NCBI RefSeq assembly: GCF_037975245.1
Contig: NC_092563.1
Coordinates: forward strand, 14,620,001 to 14,684,000
Direction: 5' to 3'
DNA from: Apostichopus japonicus
Taxonomy: Eukaryota > Echinodermata > Holothuroidea > Aspidochirotida > Stichopodidae
DNA length: 64,000 bases
Shown: positions 1 through 14,900 of the stretch, piece after piece
How positions within the stretch are numbered: the first letter of the stretch is position 1
Layout of the letters: the number at the start of each line of letters is the position of its first letter
Notes under the pieces: model-generated
Database searches by the model: none
The model's input: the letters and a program-made list of their open reading frames with translations, nothing else
What the model was told of the DNA's origin: nothing
Position numbers and translations under genes: made by a program

Positions 1-3000
1 GCCGTGTTGCATGTATAGTAGGCCAACCAACATGGTTCAGAAGTGTCGTGCCACTCCGATCCCTAGCCCCCCCCCCCCCTCCCCCAACCTCTATCTTGCC
101 CATTGCACCTTCACTGTTAGTTCATGTGGTCATGTACCACTGAAGTACGGTGGTCCTGAAGGGTGCATTGGCTTGGCACGACATCCCACCACTTTTACAA
201 TATTTGCTACGTTAGTGTAATTATAACTAATTGATAATTAATTGGCTAATACAACTTCAGACTGATATGGATAAAATGAAATGTATGCGATTAGCTATGA
301 TCATTTAAACGTGTTGAAAATTATCCACGTTTCTATTCTTTCATATCTATAGCTTAATTATAGGCCTTTGTTTTATGCATTTTAGCATTTCCTATCCTCC
401 TTTAGCCTAGGTACTTTCGATCAGTTCCATGCCGCACATAAACAGTACGTAGTGACAATGATTTTCATACGTGCAGCCATCACTAACGTTCGTTAACATT
501 CAAAGTAACGGGATATTATTATAAACTACATGTTTCTAGTATTGGTTTCATTTTTTGTGTATATTATTAAATGTAAGCCATTCAGTGAAGAAAAATGCCG
601 AAGTTCGGGTTATCCTCCCCCCCCCCCCCACCCGTGTCCTATATGGCCCTGCTTTGTGTATCTCATCATTCATTTTAAGCATGGTTCATATTAATATTAG
701 CACAATTAGCTTAATTATTTTAACTTACAAAAGCAGCTCCCTGCTTTAGAGTTTCTCGGACTTCCACTCCAAAGCACACGCACCAAACAACAATTTGTAC
801 GGTCGATATATTCTTGTTTCCATAGAAACAAACTTGCAAAACAATAACATGGCAACTCGCGCTATCGGAGGTCAAATTCATATTATCATGTTAACCCAGT
901 ACCTGCACATGCAGTCTCACATATCACAGCAGTTTATAAGTACGTAGGCTCATCAGACGTACCAATATAACGGATGTATTCCTCGTTTCATTTTTTTTCA
1001 CGAAATTAATAATTTTACTGCTAATTTGTCAATGCGAATAAACCGACAGCACTGCTTATTGTACGCGATGATAACACATACTAGCCTACGTATATATATA
1101 TAGGTTATACTTTCTCTTTCGTTTTGTGCCTAAAATTCAATTTCAGTGAAAAAAATATAACTACGAGCAAGGAACGAACATAAACAAGAAAACAATCAGA
1201 ATACCCAGAACTGAGACCTACTGAGAGAACTTACCTCTTTTCTTACGGCAAAAAGAAATCTCGGCTGATAGCTTTTTTTCGAATAATCCTATCGAATGAG
1301 TAAATCAGAACCTAACCTGTTTTCCTTCAGCGTGCAGAGCTAGAGTGACGAGTTAAACAAGGAAGGGAATTTCCATAACAAACCACGTACATCAAACTGA
1401 ACACAACTCACTACAGAATACGAACAGTGTGCATGCTGAAAACGTGAAAGCTACACACGGATTTCCGTAGACCAAATATCAGTTGGCTATATGCTAAACA
1501 GTTCGATAGAATAATGAATGAAAAAAAGGCTTTCTAGATCCCGCTTACCAACACACACACACTATTGTGTATACGTTATGTTACCAGCAATACGCGCGGT
1601 GCAGGGAAGATCTTTGCCCTTGAGGGGAAAAATAATTGGTTCGAAAGGAAACGTTTGGAGTTTTTGACATGCGCACACACAACAACTGCCAAAGGGAGAT
1701 AAAAACCCATCGTTAGATAACATAGCATTACACAGACACGGACATAATCTTAATTAGGTCAGGAACGTACTTGGCAATGGGGAAGATATTGAAGATATAC
1801 TTCATAGTTGTGTTTGCAATATCGAAGTCCAGTCACACGCAAGAACTGAAGGGCATTTACCTTTACTTCTAGCGGTTAAGCTGTAAATAGTGGTATCTGC
1901 TCTATCAGATGACGTGTAGGTCGAAAGTATTAACCCAAATATGCTAGAGGGTCAGAAAATGGTCAACAATGTCTCACACTTTAACGCGCATTTTACTTAC
2001 CACTCTAAAAGGTGTTATCCACAATGAGATATTTAATTAGTCTAGTTTGATAGTCCTCATTGGTTGAGAAAATGTGGATCACTGACCAAAGCCACCGGTG
2101 AAGTACTTTTAAAAACTGCGTGCTAATGAAGTGGGGCCAATATTAATCGACCAAAAGGGTTATTCCGATAGGAGAAAAAGTGGCATTTATACAGAAGAGG
2201 AAAATAATCTACAACAGTTAGCAGAAGACCCCATTTCAATACCTCTTTCTAACAGGCCCGGGGCCAAGATCTAAAGCTTAGGTTCCAAAATAATGCCGAA
2301 ACTGGTGCTTCTCTTAATGGTGGCGTAACACAGTTAATATAAGTAAAGGTCAAATGTACTGGCACCATATATACTAGCGTCCAACGTCTGCAAGCATGTA
2401 CTGCTACTCTCAAAGTATTGTTCCTCACTTAAACAGTTTTTTGCCTTATAATAACACTCCTCAATTGTCTGGAAGTAATTTGAAGAGTACTTTGACAACT
2501 TCTGGCAATGTTTAGCATGCTAAAAAGTGGGGGGGGGGGGGGCAATACTGCTGACCCAGTTAAGTTGGACCAATATGTATACGTTTGTGGTTATTGTGTT
2601 TGTGAACTTTGACCTGTGGTGACCTCATAGGAATCGTTGATTTCTATCAAAACGGTATATATACAACTCATCATGTACTACAACCTCATTACGTAATACT
2701 GAGTGCGTCATTCTGTTCGGCGAAAAACAAAAACTTGTTTTATTATGTGCAGGGGAAGAGAATATAGTTTGGATGAAGTCCGAAACGGAAAATTTCATTT
2801 TACTATATATACAGAGACGTGGTGATGCGATCTGCTGCATTTTCTAAGTTATATGACACTATTTTTTTTTACTATTAGGTGAATTTGTTGCAACACTTAT
2901 AATATCAAGAATTTAACTTGTGGTCTATACCAATGAAATGTGGGTGGGGGGGGGGGGTGACAGGTGTGTTTTGTAGTTCCAATTCTGTATCTTTATCTTC

Positions 3001-3380
3001 TCGTCTTTTTCCGCTGTTGGTCACTTAAGGGATTCCTTAGATGATGCCTCTTATAGTTTAAATGGGTAGTCCAGAGAAAAACATATTTTTGACTAATGAA
3101 AGACGAACTGATACAAAGTATCCTGGTAAACTTTGCATATTAGTGTACTATCACAGCTGTTTGTTTCATGTTCACTTGTGGTACAAATATGTCCACTTCA
3201 AATGCTATTATCTCGAAAAACGATTTATAGAAAATGGCAAGATTGATCAGGATTATGAGAATTTGTTCGTCTTTCGTCAGCCAAAAATAAATGTTTCACC
3301 TGGACTATACTTTTAACTTCAAAGAAGCATTTACATCTAACCTCACCCACTGTTATTAACACTGTGCAAATACCAATTGC
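1..3380. other. No gene seen
   Basis: AT-rich sequence with poly-C or poly-G runs (about 69, 621, 2529, 2945). Open frames are short, have no splice-consistent partners and resemble no family. Confidence 0.6.
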
Positions 3381-3382
3381 AG

Positions 3383-5324
3383 GTGCGTATCCAGGGGGGG
3401 GCGTTGGGGGCGCGCGCCCCCCGGGTAAGAAAAAGAGGAGAGAAAAAAAGAGAAGAAAAAAGGGAAAAGGAGGGGGAAAAAAGAAAAGGAGGAGAGAAAG
3501 GAAGGGAAAAGAAAAAGAAAAAAGAGAGAAAAAGGAGAAAAGGAGGGAGTAGAAAATAGCCAAGACTTCGGGAAGAGAAAGAGGAACAGTCATAGTTAAA
3601 GCGCTGATCCCTATTATATACACAGGGTAGCCAGTGACAGATCAAGGATTACGGAGGGGGTGTGCGCCTCACCCTACCCCTTACACCAACAACTCCATTT
3701 TTGACGTTTTTTCCCTCTCTCACTAATGTATCTATATAAATACTATATATGATCTATCATAACGCGCGTGTGTGTGTATGGACGCCTTAAACAATTGTAC
3801 AATTGTGCTATATCGAACCAACTGTGCCTGGTCTTGAACTCGACGGGGTCGTCGGGAACATGACGCATTTCGGGAAGGGGGCGACAGCCCCCCCCCCCCC
3901 CCGAGCAAATTTTCTTTATGACATCGCTAGTAATTTCAAAATAGACAATGCTTAGGTGCAACTTACAAGGCCTGGGAAGTGTCATTTCCAGCGATCTGGG
4001 AGGCAATTTCGGCCAACATTTTTCTTGTACGCTTCGCGCCAACCCATAGTGGCGCTTCGCTTAGATAGTTTGCATACAGGCTTCGCCTCTCCCTTGGCAA
4101 TTACTCGCTACACGCCTGTTCGAATTTGTAAAGCAAAGAGCAGATATAGCATCATATCAGTGAGCAATGAAATGCCTGTTCCACGATGAACAGCCTCAAA
4201 AACTGTCTATGTGTGTAGTCGAAGGCGTAGCCCAATTGGATTTGGGGCTGTAACGACTTGCCCGAAAAAAGCCAAAATTTTTCGCGCGCGCTCAACATAT
4301 CTATGCCAATATCATATAAGCAAGCATCGATCATTACATTGCATGGCATCGTGTACCTTACGGTCCGTGAAAGTAGCACAGTATACCGCCGGATGCTAAT
4401 GTAAACAACCAAATGTCTTATGTAGATGGAGAAAAAGCATACAGATCCATTTATGTCAAACTCTCTTTTACAGTAGTAATGCCGGCCAATCTTAGAACTT
4501 TATTTTTATTACCAAGGAGATAATTTTTAAGCTATTCATTGCTATTTATTTTTCTCTCAGTAGGTGCCCGAAAAAAAATGGGAAAAAATTAGTTGCGGGG
4601 CGGGGGGGTGGGGGCTGCAGCCCCGCCTCCTACGGGACCTACGCCTATGTGTGTAGTGTTCGGTTTCGATATACCTGATATCGGAAATATCTGCTATTTT
4701 TCATTTCCTTCAACCAAGTTTTATAATAGCCATAATAAGAGGTTGCAATATTTCTACACCAATAAATTAACTGTGTCTGAATTTTCGAAAATTTCCTCAC
4801 CAACATTCTTCATCATACTTTCCTCTACTCGTGCAATTTGTACCTGTCTATTAGGGCTTGAAGGAGGTTTTTCCCTATTGGTTGTCCATAGATTGAATTT
4901 TGTGCAATATTATGGGTATGTTTTGAAGTGATTTTTATTCACGAGAAATGTGAATTTTCAAATTCTCAACAAATAATGGGCTTAAAACCTTGAAAAGTGG
5001 GGCTGAAGGATATTGTGGGCCGTGACGTAGAATCGCCTACAAAAGCAATGATCCGTAGGACATGCAATGAGGTCGAACATGATGTGTGACTGGTGACAAT
5101 CTTCAAAAAGGTTATGGATGGAAAAAAAAATTGAGAAATACTTGGTTCTCAGGCAAAAGTGTACATTTGGTTGGTCATTTTCAAGCCCGAGAAGTGTCAT
5201 TTCCGGTTATCTGGGGGGTATCAAAACCAGAAATTTTCTTGTACGCTCCGCGCCAACCGATGGTGGCGCTCCGCTTAGATAGTAATTCGCGCCCCCCGGG
5301 TTAGAAAATCCTGGATACGCGCCT
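3383..5324. mobile_element. Composite of inverted-repeat elements
   Basis: The left end CAGGTGCGTATCCAGG and right end CCTGGATACGCGCCTG are inverted copies. A third possible end (CTACACGCCTG, near 4119) lies between them. The flanks do not form a direct duplication, so these may be ends of two related insertions. The interior holds a purine-rich run (about 3425-3550), two copies of the CGCGCCAAC..GGTGGCGC block (3966-4069 and 5188-5283) and the nested 4220-4649 element. Confidence 0.5.
4220..4649 (-). mobile_element. hAT-like element, 430 bp, same family as 17234-18248
   Basis: Termini CGAAGGCGTAGCCC and GGACCTACGCCTATG are imperfect inverted repeats. TGTGTAGT flanks both sides (4212-4219 and 4650-4657). 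The match reaches 13 bp if preceding bases are counted. The interior has the CTGTAACGACTTGCCCGAAAA block and the GGGGGCTGCAGCCCC foldback. Confidence 0.78.
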
Positions 5325-8300
5325 GAATTGGTTAATTGAGAAAAGTGGTGCTATATTATCATAAATTAAAGCAGCAAGCTTCAGTAATGTTTCTTTTTTC
5401 TGTCTTTTCAGAAGGGGTTAAGCAACACTTCACTATTGTACGGTCACGTTATCAACCCCCCCCCCCCCTCCCGCAGACGTTCTTGGACAATTATGATGGG
5501 GAGAAAGAAAGAGTTGGTCTCCTGGTCAGAAAGTATCCCTACCTTTTGGCCGCCCCTCCCCACCCTGCTGGAGCAAGAAAACACAATTTACGACTGAAGG
5601 ATATTGTTATGGTTAAATATCGTCTTGAGCTGGTACAAATTCCAGTGATGAATAAAACTTACCAAGTTCACAAGTATGACAATACAGTTCTGCTGTTGCT
5701 CCCCCCCCCCCCCCCTCCCCTCCATTTTAGGACTTCACTTTTCTGTAAGTACACTATGAAATTGAGAATACCCTATCCTTTATTCCAAATTTCCCGTCCC
5801 CATCACATTTTTCCGATCTCCTTATTACCCAAGGCCCCCTCTCGTCAGGTTTTAGATATTACCTTTCGTTCTCATTTCTGTATAATAATAGTGTTACATT
5901 GTGCAAACATTCTGAGAAGAGTTAAAACAAACTCATACATATCAAATGAAAAAACAAAGACATTTTTTTTTAAGAAGTAAAATAATGCTGTATTTACATA
6001 TTTTCCACTGATAACAAGCTGGGTTTCGATCAACCTACAATAGCAGCTTTCATGGCAAAAGTGAAGTTTTCTTAGGGTAAAGTGAATAAGATAAGAATGT
6101 TATTATTTTTTATGCCTACATTTATGAATCAATCACAAAAATATCCATCCAACAGAACTGCTGAATCTTAAACTACTATTACACAAATTCATACAATGTT
6201 TTAAAAATCATAATAAAATGTGATCATACATGAATGATCTACAAATATAAACACATATATCTTCTTTCTTTTGTTTTAATTTTCCCAACAAAGGAAAGAA
6301 TCTGGTTTTGATTTCCTCAAAAGCTGTATTTTGAGTTGATTTTAAACATAGAAAAAAGAAAACATCTTCCTTTTCTTATTGTTTTAGATCACATGATAAA
6401 GTAGAACTTTTCAATTAAAACACAGACATTTTTTTTTCATTTGTTGGAGGAGAAAACCATTTTTGGTAAGTTATGGATCAAACTAGTAATTTTAATCAAG
6501 GGCTTTTGAATCCCATATTTATCAAGTTTCAACCGCCACGACTAAGTCATGAGAGCCAGGACATTGACAGACTTGAGGTACTCATAATGCAGCTTAAATG
6601 TGAGATGGAAGTAAATAGTATACCAAGGCCATTCTCCTCTATTCGTCTCTTATATCTATCCAAGATGAACACTATCTGTTGACAAGTCTCTCACATCCTA
6701 TTAATCATAATGTATGAAATTTTAAATATCACCTCTGAAATACTGATAAATCTTGTTTCTCACCAAATCACAATTTACACATGGAATCATTTTTATCCGG
6801 TATCAAATCGCTTAAAGGGAGTGAAGACTTGCGCACAAAGATACGTCTGATGCCGGTAATCTGACCTAGTTTCGAATGAGGTGTAACAGAAGTGTTGAAC
6901 ACCACCATCGATCCCAGGAAATACACACACAGCTTGGTACCGTCTGTAATTAGACACTAGTGTACAGTCAATACATGCAGCTACGGTCAATACCCACAAC
7001 ACAGTGTACATAGCAGGGATGGACATCTCAGTTCCAGATAAAAAATAACAAGGTATCACCTTTTTATTACTGTCTGTATTTTGTAGCGACAAGAAGAAAC
7101 TTCACTTGCAAGCAACGGAAAGTTAACTTTTTTCAGAGAGCGGGACGCTGTTTGGGGCGAGTCTTCAAAGCCTTTAAATGGGCAATCTGCTATATGAGTG
7201 GAAAGACTTATAGCAGTTTTTGTATACAAGAACAACCATAGTATGTTATACGAGACGGAATTCAGAGCCTCAAAGCTACTACGAAGACTTTGAAACATTA
7301 AATCATTCCCTGATATAATTTCGTGAAAGCAACAAGAAAATAGTGACTAGCATAGGATCCATTACCAGTGACCTCAGGCAGTAGAAACCCCCCAATGCTG
7401 TTCTGCAATTACATATACAGAAACTTGTGTCAAATGGTACAAATACCAACCTTATCCAAATAATGTCATTGCTATTTGCTAAATGTGTTGATAATTTACT
7501 TGCCAGCTTTTTCTATTGCTAACTGATTTAAAATATGTTTTAAATATTTTCTGTGCTTCAAAGAGAGACTTGGAAGCAAAGACTGGAATTGTTGACAAAT
7601 AACACTGGTAGAGATTAACCCCCCGCCCCCCTGCCCCCTAGACTGATAGCAGTCATCTTTAATGGTCCCACAAAATATCAAAACGAATTCTGTGCCAAAG
7701 ATCATTCTTTGAAACTTTAAAGCATTTGCAAGAGAATGTCAACCTAGTCTTAAGACATTTCTTCTTTTAATCTTTGGCACCTCTAGGCTCCATACCGGAA
7801 TAACCATCTCTTTGCCAAAGGAAGAAAAAAACCACCACATGAAAGAGACCGAGATAGGGGAGGGGGGGGGCTGTTTAATAATAAAGGTAGCTTTTAGTAG
7901 AGCAAATGGTTCGAAAGGAACATCATTTTATGAGATAATGACATCTGCAATGAAAGCGTTGAGTCACGTTCATCCACCAAAATGTAAAATGAAGGGACAC
8001 TGGAGCAAATAATCAATTTTAACGACTGAGTGTGCATTGGATTTGGTGCTAATTGTACAATGTTAGACCAAACACTACCGGGTGTATGGTGCTGACTCAA
8101 CCCTCACATCACACCACTTACGCAAACTTTACCAATTTCCATGATCAACCCCTACTTCTTAGGCACGCCATTCCTCACATCCCAAAGTAACAACATTTAC
8201 CTTTACCAAACTTGGTAGAGATTTTGTCTCTGTAAAAATCATTTTATTCGTGGTTCTTTGCATATTTAGGATAGAGATATATCACGGTATCACTCAAAAC

Positions 8301-8640
8301 GAAAACATTGGTTTCGAGGAGACACAAACCCAAGTAGAGCATTGCAGGAATCCCAATCCAAGAAAATAAGCAGTACCTCCAAATGAAATTGTCATCGAAA
8401 TATAGTCAAGGATATTCAAATTTTCAGTTTCAGCATTTAAAAGAACTTCATTCAACAAACTTGATGTGTTTGAAAACAAAACTTACAGAATTGGAAGTAC
8501 TTTTTATCCCTGTTTACTCTCTGATTATGCCTGAACTGAATAAATGTATATATATATATCATGAGTAGCTATACAAGTACTTCCAGTTTGCATGACATTC
8601 CTTTATGGTAAGAAAATGTTGCGCATGATAGTGTTTTTTA
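5325..8640. other. No gene seen apart from the 366-bp element
   Basis: A 214-codon frame at 5336-5980 opens at TTG, reads through two poly-C runs as proline and has no family resemblance. The remainder is AT-rich non-coding sequence. Confidence 0.55.
6812..7177 (+). mobile_element. 366-bp inverted-repeat element (MITE-like), copy 1
   Basis: Begins TTAAAGGGAGTGAAGACT and ends AGTCTTCAAAGCCTTTAA, an imperfect terminal inverted repeat of about 20 bp. It closely matches 39958-40323 over its whole length. No coding frame. The target-duplication length cannot be settled from the two copies. Confidence 0.82.
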
Positions 8641-8641
8641 A

Positions 8642-8651
8642 TTTATTTATT
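8642..8651 (-). promoter_or_regulatory. Candidate poly(A) signals for the borealin gene
   Basis: Two overlapping AATAAA hexamers on the minus strand lie about 300 bp past the borealin stop codon. They are the nearest canonical signals downstream. The cleavage site cannot be seen from sequence alone. Confidence 0.5.
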
Positions 8652-8953
8652 TTTTATGTAAATTTAGGCTGTTTCAGCTAAAATTCTATAAAGTAAAACA
8701 ATGCAATCACCATGACTAGTTCACCCTACTAAGAAGCTGGACTGTCCTCTCAGGAGTTATTTTAACTTTATACAACATTTCTGAGGAATATCAGAATATT
8801 AGTTACCATCTTTCTGCTTTGCTTCTACTACACCCAAGCCATTTTCACTCTCCTGATAACAAGCTGAAAAATATATTTCTGCCACGAATAATGTAGACGT
8901 GGCCGTTATAGTTCTATACACACACGTAGTCGTTCTTCTGCTACCTCCCACAT

Positions 8954-11900
8954 TTAACCATCCGCTGTATTTTTTAGAATTCTGTCCATGATTACGTGTA
9001 ACTTGGATAAGACTTCTTTCCTCGAAGATTCATCCAAGGAGGCCTGTTCCAACTCCTCCAACATCTTCTCCTCGTCCAACTTCTGTAGTCATGAAAAGTA
9101 AAAAATTTGAAAGGAAGAAAATGACAAATGAAAGGTGAAAAATATCTGTGTCAAAATGTTAGATTAGGTATAATTGATGAGTAGGGCTCCCCACCCCCAC
9201 CCCCCAAAAAAACCCTCTGAAGTCTGATGTCTCAAATAAAATGCTATGGTTCAGAGTACAAACACTAATATACATATTTGCACTTGTAGTACAGCAAGTT
9301 TCCCATTTTTTTTCACAGCAGTTTGATTTGGGAATATACAATATAAATTATTCCCTGATAAAATGAACAATTTCAGTATTCTAGGAGACCAAAAGGTGTC
9401 TTTTAGATCGCCTGTACACATTGCATTTCAACAATGACACAACCTGTATATGTTTAACTGTTGATCAAGTAGGAACCATGAAAGTTCACACATATATTCT
9501 GTTAATCCTGAGCCCTGCATAATGACTACACAATATATGCTTCTCATTTAAATATATGCTAATGAGGCATTGTCATTAGTTAAAAAGTACATTACAGGAT
9601 ATAACCACACAAACAAAGTTTAATTTGTAGATGTGTTATTACTGTAGAAGTGTAAACAGCTTTAAATTGTTACTCATCTGGAGCAGGATTTTATTACCTA
9701 GATACCGTTGCTTCCCTAAATGATGACTTTAGGCACATAATTAGTTTGATATGTAGTAGACCGTGCAATAGACACAACTACCAGACCTGCTTGTAGTTTT
9801 AACCACTTCAATTTTCCAAAGTTCAATAGCAAAACAAAAGAATTTTATGGCCTCAGATAACATGTTTACAATGCTTTACAAATTTATCTTGGAAGAATGA
9901 AGTTGAATGTCGTTCAGGGAAGCCCCATTGTTCCTATGAAGCCCCATTGTGCCATATTCAGGCCTGCACTGAGGAGCTGATGTCATCATCAAATTAACCT
10001 TAAAGGAGCATTATTGAGATTTAGCCGTATTAAGAGATGAACATCTTCAATAAAAAATAAAAACTGAAATAGCAATAGAACAGGGTTGTCCAACCTTTTG
10101 CAGAGGAGGGCACATGGAATGATTATGATGAAGGAGGGGACCGCATGAACCCTACGCTCGATTTTTTGCCCGAAGCCCAAGGCAACAAAATGTGAGCACT
10201 CCGCGCGGAGCGCACTGATCTATTTTCCTTCCTGATAAAACAGATGAATAAAGTCCAGCGGCCCCCCCCCTCCGCTGAGAGAGTGTCACCCAAACTGACC
10301 TGTATGCAGTTTTTTGGACCCAGAAGTTTCGAATGATTGATTATATAGCTTCAAATTGTTATCAATAAATCTGCTCACTAAATTTCGCACTGTAGAGCAT
10401 GTCTGGCGGGCTGGACCAAACCCTGCGGCGGGCCGGACTGTGGCCCGCGGGCCGTAGGTTGGACAACCTGCTATAGAAACATGACCAGCACTCAAGCTTG
10501 TCATTTTTGTTGGAGATTTGACATACAAAAAGCTAAAATTGTTCTTAAAAGCCATCCTTTAATGTTACTGTCATGAAGAAAATGACAATCACCTGTAAGT
10601 TTGTAAGGATGGAAGGCTCCTTTGATATACTTGGTGCTGTCTTCCCTGCCTGTGTCCTGATGTCTCCGTTTTCATTTATGACCGGGCTACCAGCGAAGGA
10701 CATGAGGACTTCACCCTTCTTGGGTTGCCTGGCCATGGCAGGTGTCACTGGCAACCTGGGTGATAGGAAGGTATAGGAGAAATAGTCAATAAAGTTGAAA
10801 GCACCACCAAACCATGACATTCATTGCATTCACTATAAACATCGCTGGATACAAACATCACTGATGCAAAAGGTAGTTTCTGTGAATATGCATATGTGAA
10901 TTTGCATGATACTACACCACACCCCTGCTTGCTTCAAGAATCATGGTCGCTAACACACATCACCCTCAAACTTCAAAGTATTGAATGGAAATTTCACCAG
11001 GATTCTATGATTATGTTCCATCTGGACAGCAGCGCGAAAAGAGATTTCCCTCTCGATTATTACTTTCCATTCAAATGAACATTAAGAATAAAACGCTGCT
11101 TGATAACAAAACAGATTAATCACATATGTTGAGCTACATGGTTCTGTATGGCTGATCAAAGTCAGGGGTAACACAAAAACAACTTTTTAAACTGCAAAAT
11201 GGCTAAATGGAAGCAGGGGCTGAACCAAAATGCCCATAAATTTGTTTTAACACCCTTAAGCAATGATCTCGTGCTATGGAGAGGAGAGGCAGAAAGGAAG
11301 GTGTGGTAAGTATAGAAGTAAAGACATTGGAGCTATCAGTTTCTATAAATCTCGAATCATCTCTGCAACCAATCAGCCATTTTCTTACATTTTTCAGATA
11401 GATTTTTCAGAAGGCAAGAAGAACAACAAACTGAATACCTTGGATCAAATTTGGGTGTCATGAAAGGAGTATCGTAACCTTGATAAGAAAAGTTGACTGA
11501 ATTTGCAGGAGTTTCAAACTGCCTCTTCCTGGCACTAGCTCTGCAAAAGAAATAAAAGAGTAGGAGAAAAATCATGGCATTGTTTGTTACAATTAAACAG
11601 TGAGCATTCAGCTAAACTTCAAAAGTCATTTCTAAAATGTCACTCTCTGACTTATTCCAAAACTTCAACGACAAAATAAATCAAGGGAATGAGCCGCTCA
11701 TAAGATATAAGGGAATACTCTTCACATGGCTATAACTTCTCAATCTATAGGGATTTAAAGCTAAAAACATTCTGTGACTTAGTTTTGTGCTTAATCAATG
11801 AAACAACTGGAAGGAGCTCCTGCTAAGTCTGAGTCACCTGGAAACCAAAATGTGATTGGTTATGATTCTGTTTTCAACTTGGCTAGCTGATTTATCTATA

Positions 11901-14900
11901 CTGTCCCCAAGGACGTTATTGTGTAAATTACCAACATTGAAATGTGTATCACACAAGGGATGGGAACTGTCTGTAATAAAGTGACATTTGTGACTATTCA
12001 AGCAGCTAAATTTCCTATACATACAGGTTTATATGTTAGAAAGGAACAGGTTTTGATGTATGAATGGAGGAAATAAATGTAAACCAATTGTGACCCCCCT
12101 CACCACAGCCAAATATAGGTCCTCTTGAGAAATTGCATCATAATTGGAAGACATATCCCTTTGATTTTCTATCAGTTTCTTTATCACAGGCAGACTGGGC
12201 ATGTGCAGGTCTCAAATCTGAATATTCATAAACTTTACCAGTCATACAACTTGACAAGATGGTACCTTTAAATGACATTTTCAGGAGTTTATGTCCAATC
12301 ACAGAAATTTTCTTCAATGATTGTATGTAGTCTTATCTCATTTAATTTTGGTCTCCTCGTGACAAATATTTGCAAACTTAAAAATGCCTGTTTTGAATAT
12401 TTGATGGCCAACCAAAACTAGCAGCATCATGACACACTATTTTGTTTTGAATGAATTCAACAATTTAATTTAAATTTTGCACACATTTGGTACAGTTTCT
12501 GTCACTGCAGTACAGACTGTATTCTTCCTGCTTTGATAGTTCGTTGTGTGTGTTTCTTATTGTGATTCTTCAGGCTCATTCAAATTTTCTGATTTAGGCT
12601 TTCAGATAATAATAAAACAAACTTGACAGAGAGCTGAATTATTTCTGAAATAAATGTTTCTCTTACCTGGTAGACTGCCTGGTAGGTTTTACTACAGTAG
12701 AAGTAGGGTCGTTCTCATCTTGGATGGTCTTCTTCCGTCGAGCCGTGGTCGCACGTTTGGTCTTTTTGGTAGTGGCTGTCTTCTTTCTTGTCCTTCCCTT
12801 CTGAAATGCAACAAAGAAAAGAGAAACATATCTTCTCAACATTCACCTAGATGACAACACACCTGCTTGTTTCCATGTCAATGTTGGTGCAAACAAAATG
12901 TGAAACATTTCATTGTCAGTTCTACACAATGGCACATAGGAAGTAGAATGCAAACTTAACCGGGGATAAGGTTTTGCTAGGTTCTTCTTATAAAAGTCAA
13001 ATATATGTTAGAAACATTCTTTTCAACATCTATACTGAAATTAAACACATCTTTTGTGTTGGAAAATATCAGTGTTGTAGTCTAGTCCAGCACATCCTAG
13101 TCCAATTCCTTGGAATGCAACTGAGTCTTGTAACTTCTTCAAATCTGAGTCTGAGTCCAAGTCCTTGGTATCCAACTTCAGGTCCTTGGAAAATGGACTA
13201 GAGTCGTGACTCGAGCCCACGTCTGAAATCAAGTACTACTTGACATCACTGGTTGGCATAAATGGAGATGCTACATTGCAAATACCACAAGCTGCTCTTA
13301 GAATCTAGCACTGTTACCTGATTGCTTTGACGTCAATCTTGGACAAAAACTTAATTATTACAATTGCAAATATGCCATACATGTAAGGTAGGAATTTAAT
13401 GCATAACTTTATCAGAATTTGAAGGGGAAAATTGTTCTTTTTTTAAAAAAAATTTTTATCTCTGAACTATTTCATTAAACAACTATAAGATCATAAATAA
13501 AAAGCAAACTAATTGATTATATATATATTTTGTCTTCACATGTTTTAGAGATGTGTTTTATGCTGCAATCACAACACAAAGCTTCACGAATCCAGCACAC
13601 TGCCCTCTATTTTTCAAGAACATAAAGTCCCTCAATACTGACCTTGTTCTGTGTTGAGGTTCCATCTTTTAAGGGTGCTGTGTCTGTTTGTAACTGTTCT
13701 GCTAAAAGCTTGTCTACGCTACTACTGACTTCCTCCTTGATTTCATCGACTTCTTTCTCACCTGCAGCAGGAGGGGGAGCAAAAATCATGCAAAGAAAAT
13801 ATTTTATGGCGAGACTCATTTCTTTGGAACCACTGACCAGTATGCAGACTAAGTCACAGAAATGATATTCAAATAAGTTTCATAACAATGTACTATGAGA
13901 CACAGAGAGAGAATGCACAAAATAACTTTGATTATGAATATTATAAGTTAAATTGTTATAAGTTACATGTACTTATATCATGTATGTATTTAAATTTTCA
14001 TGTTCGTGCTATAAGACAGGAACCGGATATGGAGTGACAAATATAGTGGGGAATGTTCATGAGTTTATCACAGCAAAGCAATGTAAGCTATATGTGGAAA
14101 TTGTTCTTCTCTCATCATTAAAGATGAACTTACAATATAACATAGACAACTAGCCTTAGCCTGGCCACTGTGGCCAGTACTATAACAAATCCAACTTTTA
14201 TTGCAAAGTACTGTAGGCTCTGTGTTACAGGTGTAGGAGTAAGACAAACATATATGCTAAAGGCCAAGACAAAAATTAAAAATGTAAATGTTTGTTTTGA
14301 AAACATTACCAGGGTCTTAATAATATAATATTAATGCAACAAAGTGAACAAACATCAATATAATCTCTACTTCATGGAGACACAAAACTGATCGTCACTA
14401 TTGATTTAAATGTGATAGAGTTACTGTACCTGACATGAGCAATTTCCACCATACAGCTAAGAAATATGATCTATGTGATAGAGTTACCTGACATGAGCAA
14501 TTTTACACCATACAGCTAAGAAATATGATCTATGTGATAGAGTTACCTGACAGTAGCAATTCCCATCATACAGCTAAGAAATAACTTATTCTAGTTTGGA
14601 GATATATCTAACATTTAGTGCTCCTTCACAGACAATGTCGAAGACGTTGATCAAGTTTAAATATGCCATCATTGAGCCACCACCTGTTACGACCAGTTAT
14701 TCGACTTACCAAAGAGTTCAGACCTCTTCATGTCTCTTACATGACTTGGTAACCTCAGAATCTCAAGATTAAAAGCATGATGAATACTACTGCAGAGAGA
14801 CTTCATCTGTGACCTCATTGCTTTCACTCTCTTCTCAACTATGAAAATAAAATGAAGATATAACCAGTCTGCATGAAGCACACACTATTGTGCCTATTTG

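Noticed and set aside
3225-3645. Frames rich in Lys/Arg/Gly or Phe/Leu/Pro
   Set aside because: They translate a purine-rich run inside a transposon on either strand.
3383-5324. A single 1.9-kb hAT element
   Set aside because: The outer ends match as inverted repeats, but the flanks give no direct duplication, so it is listed only as a composite.
5336-5980. 214-codon plus-strand frame
   Set aside because: No ATG start, proline runs come from poly-C, no family resemblance and no splice partners.
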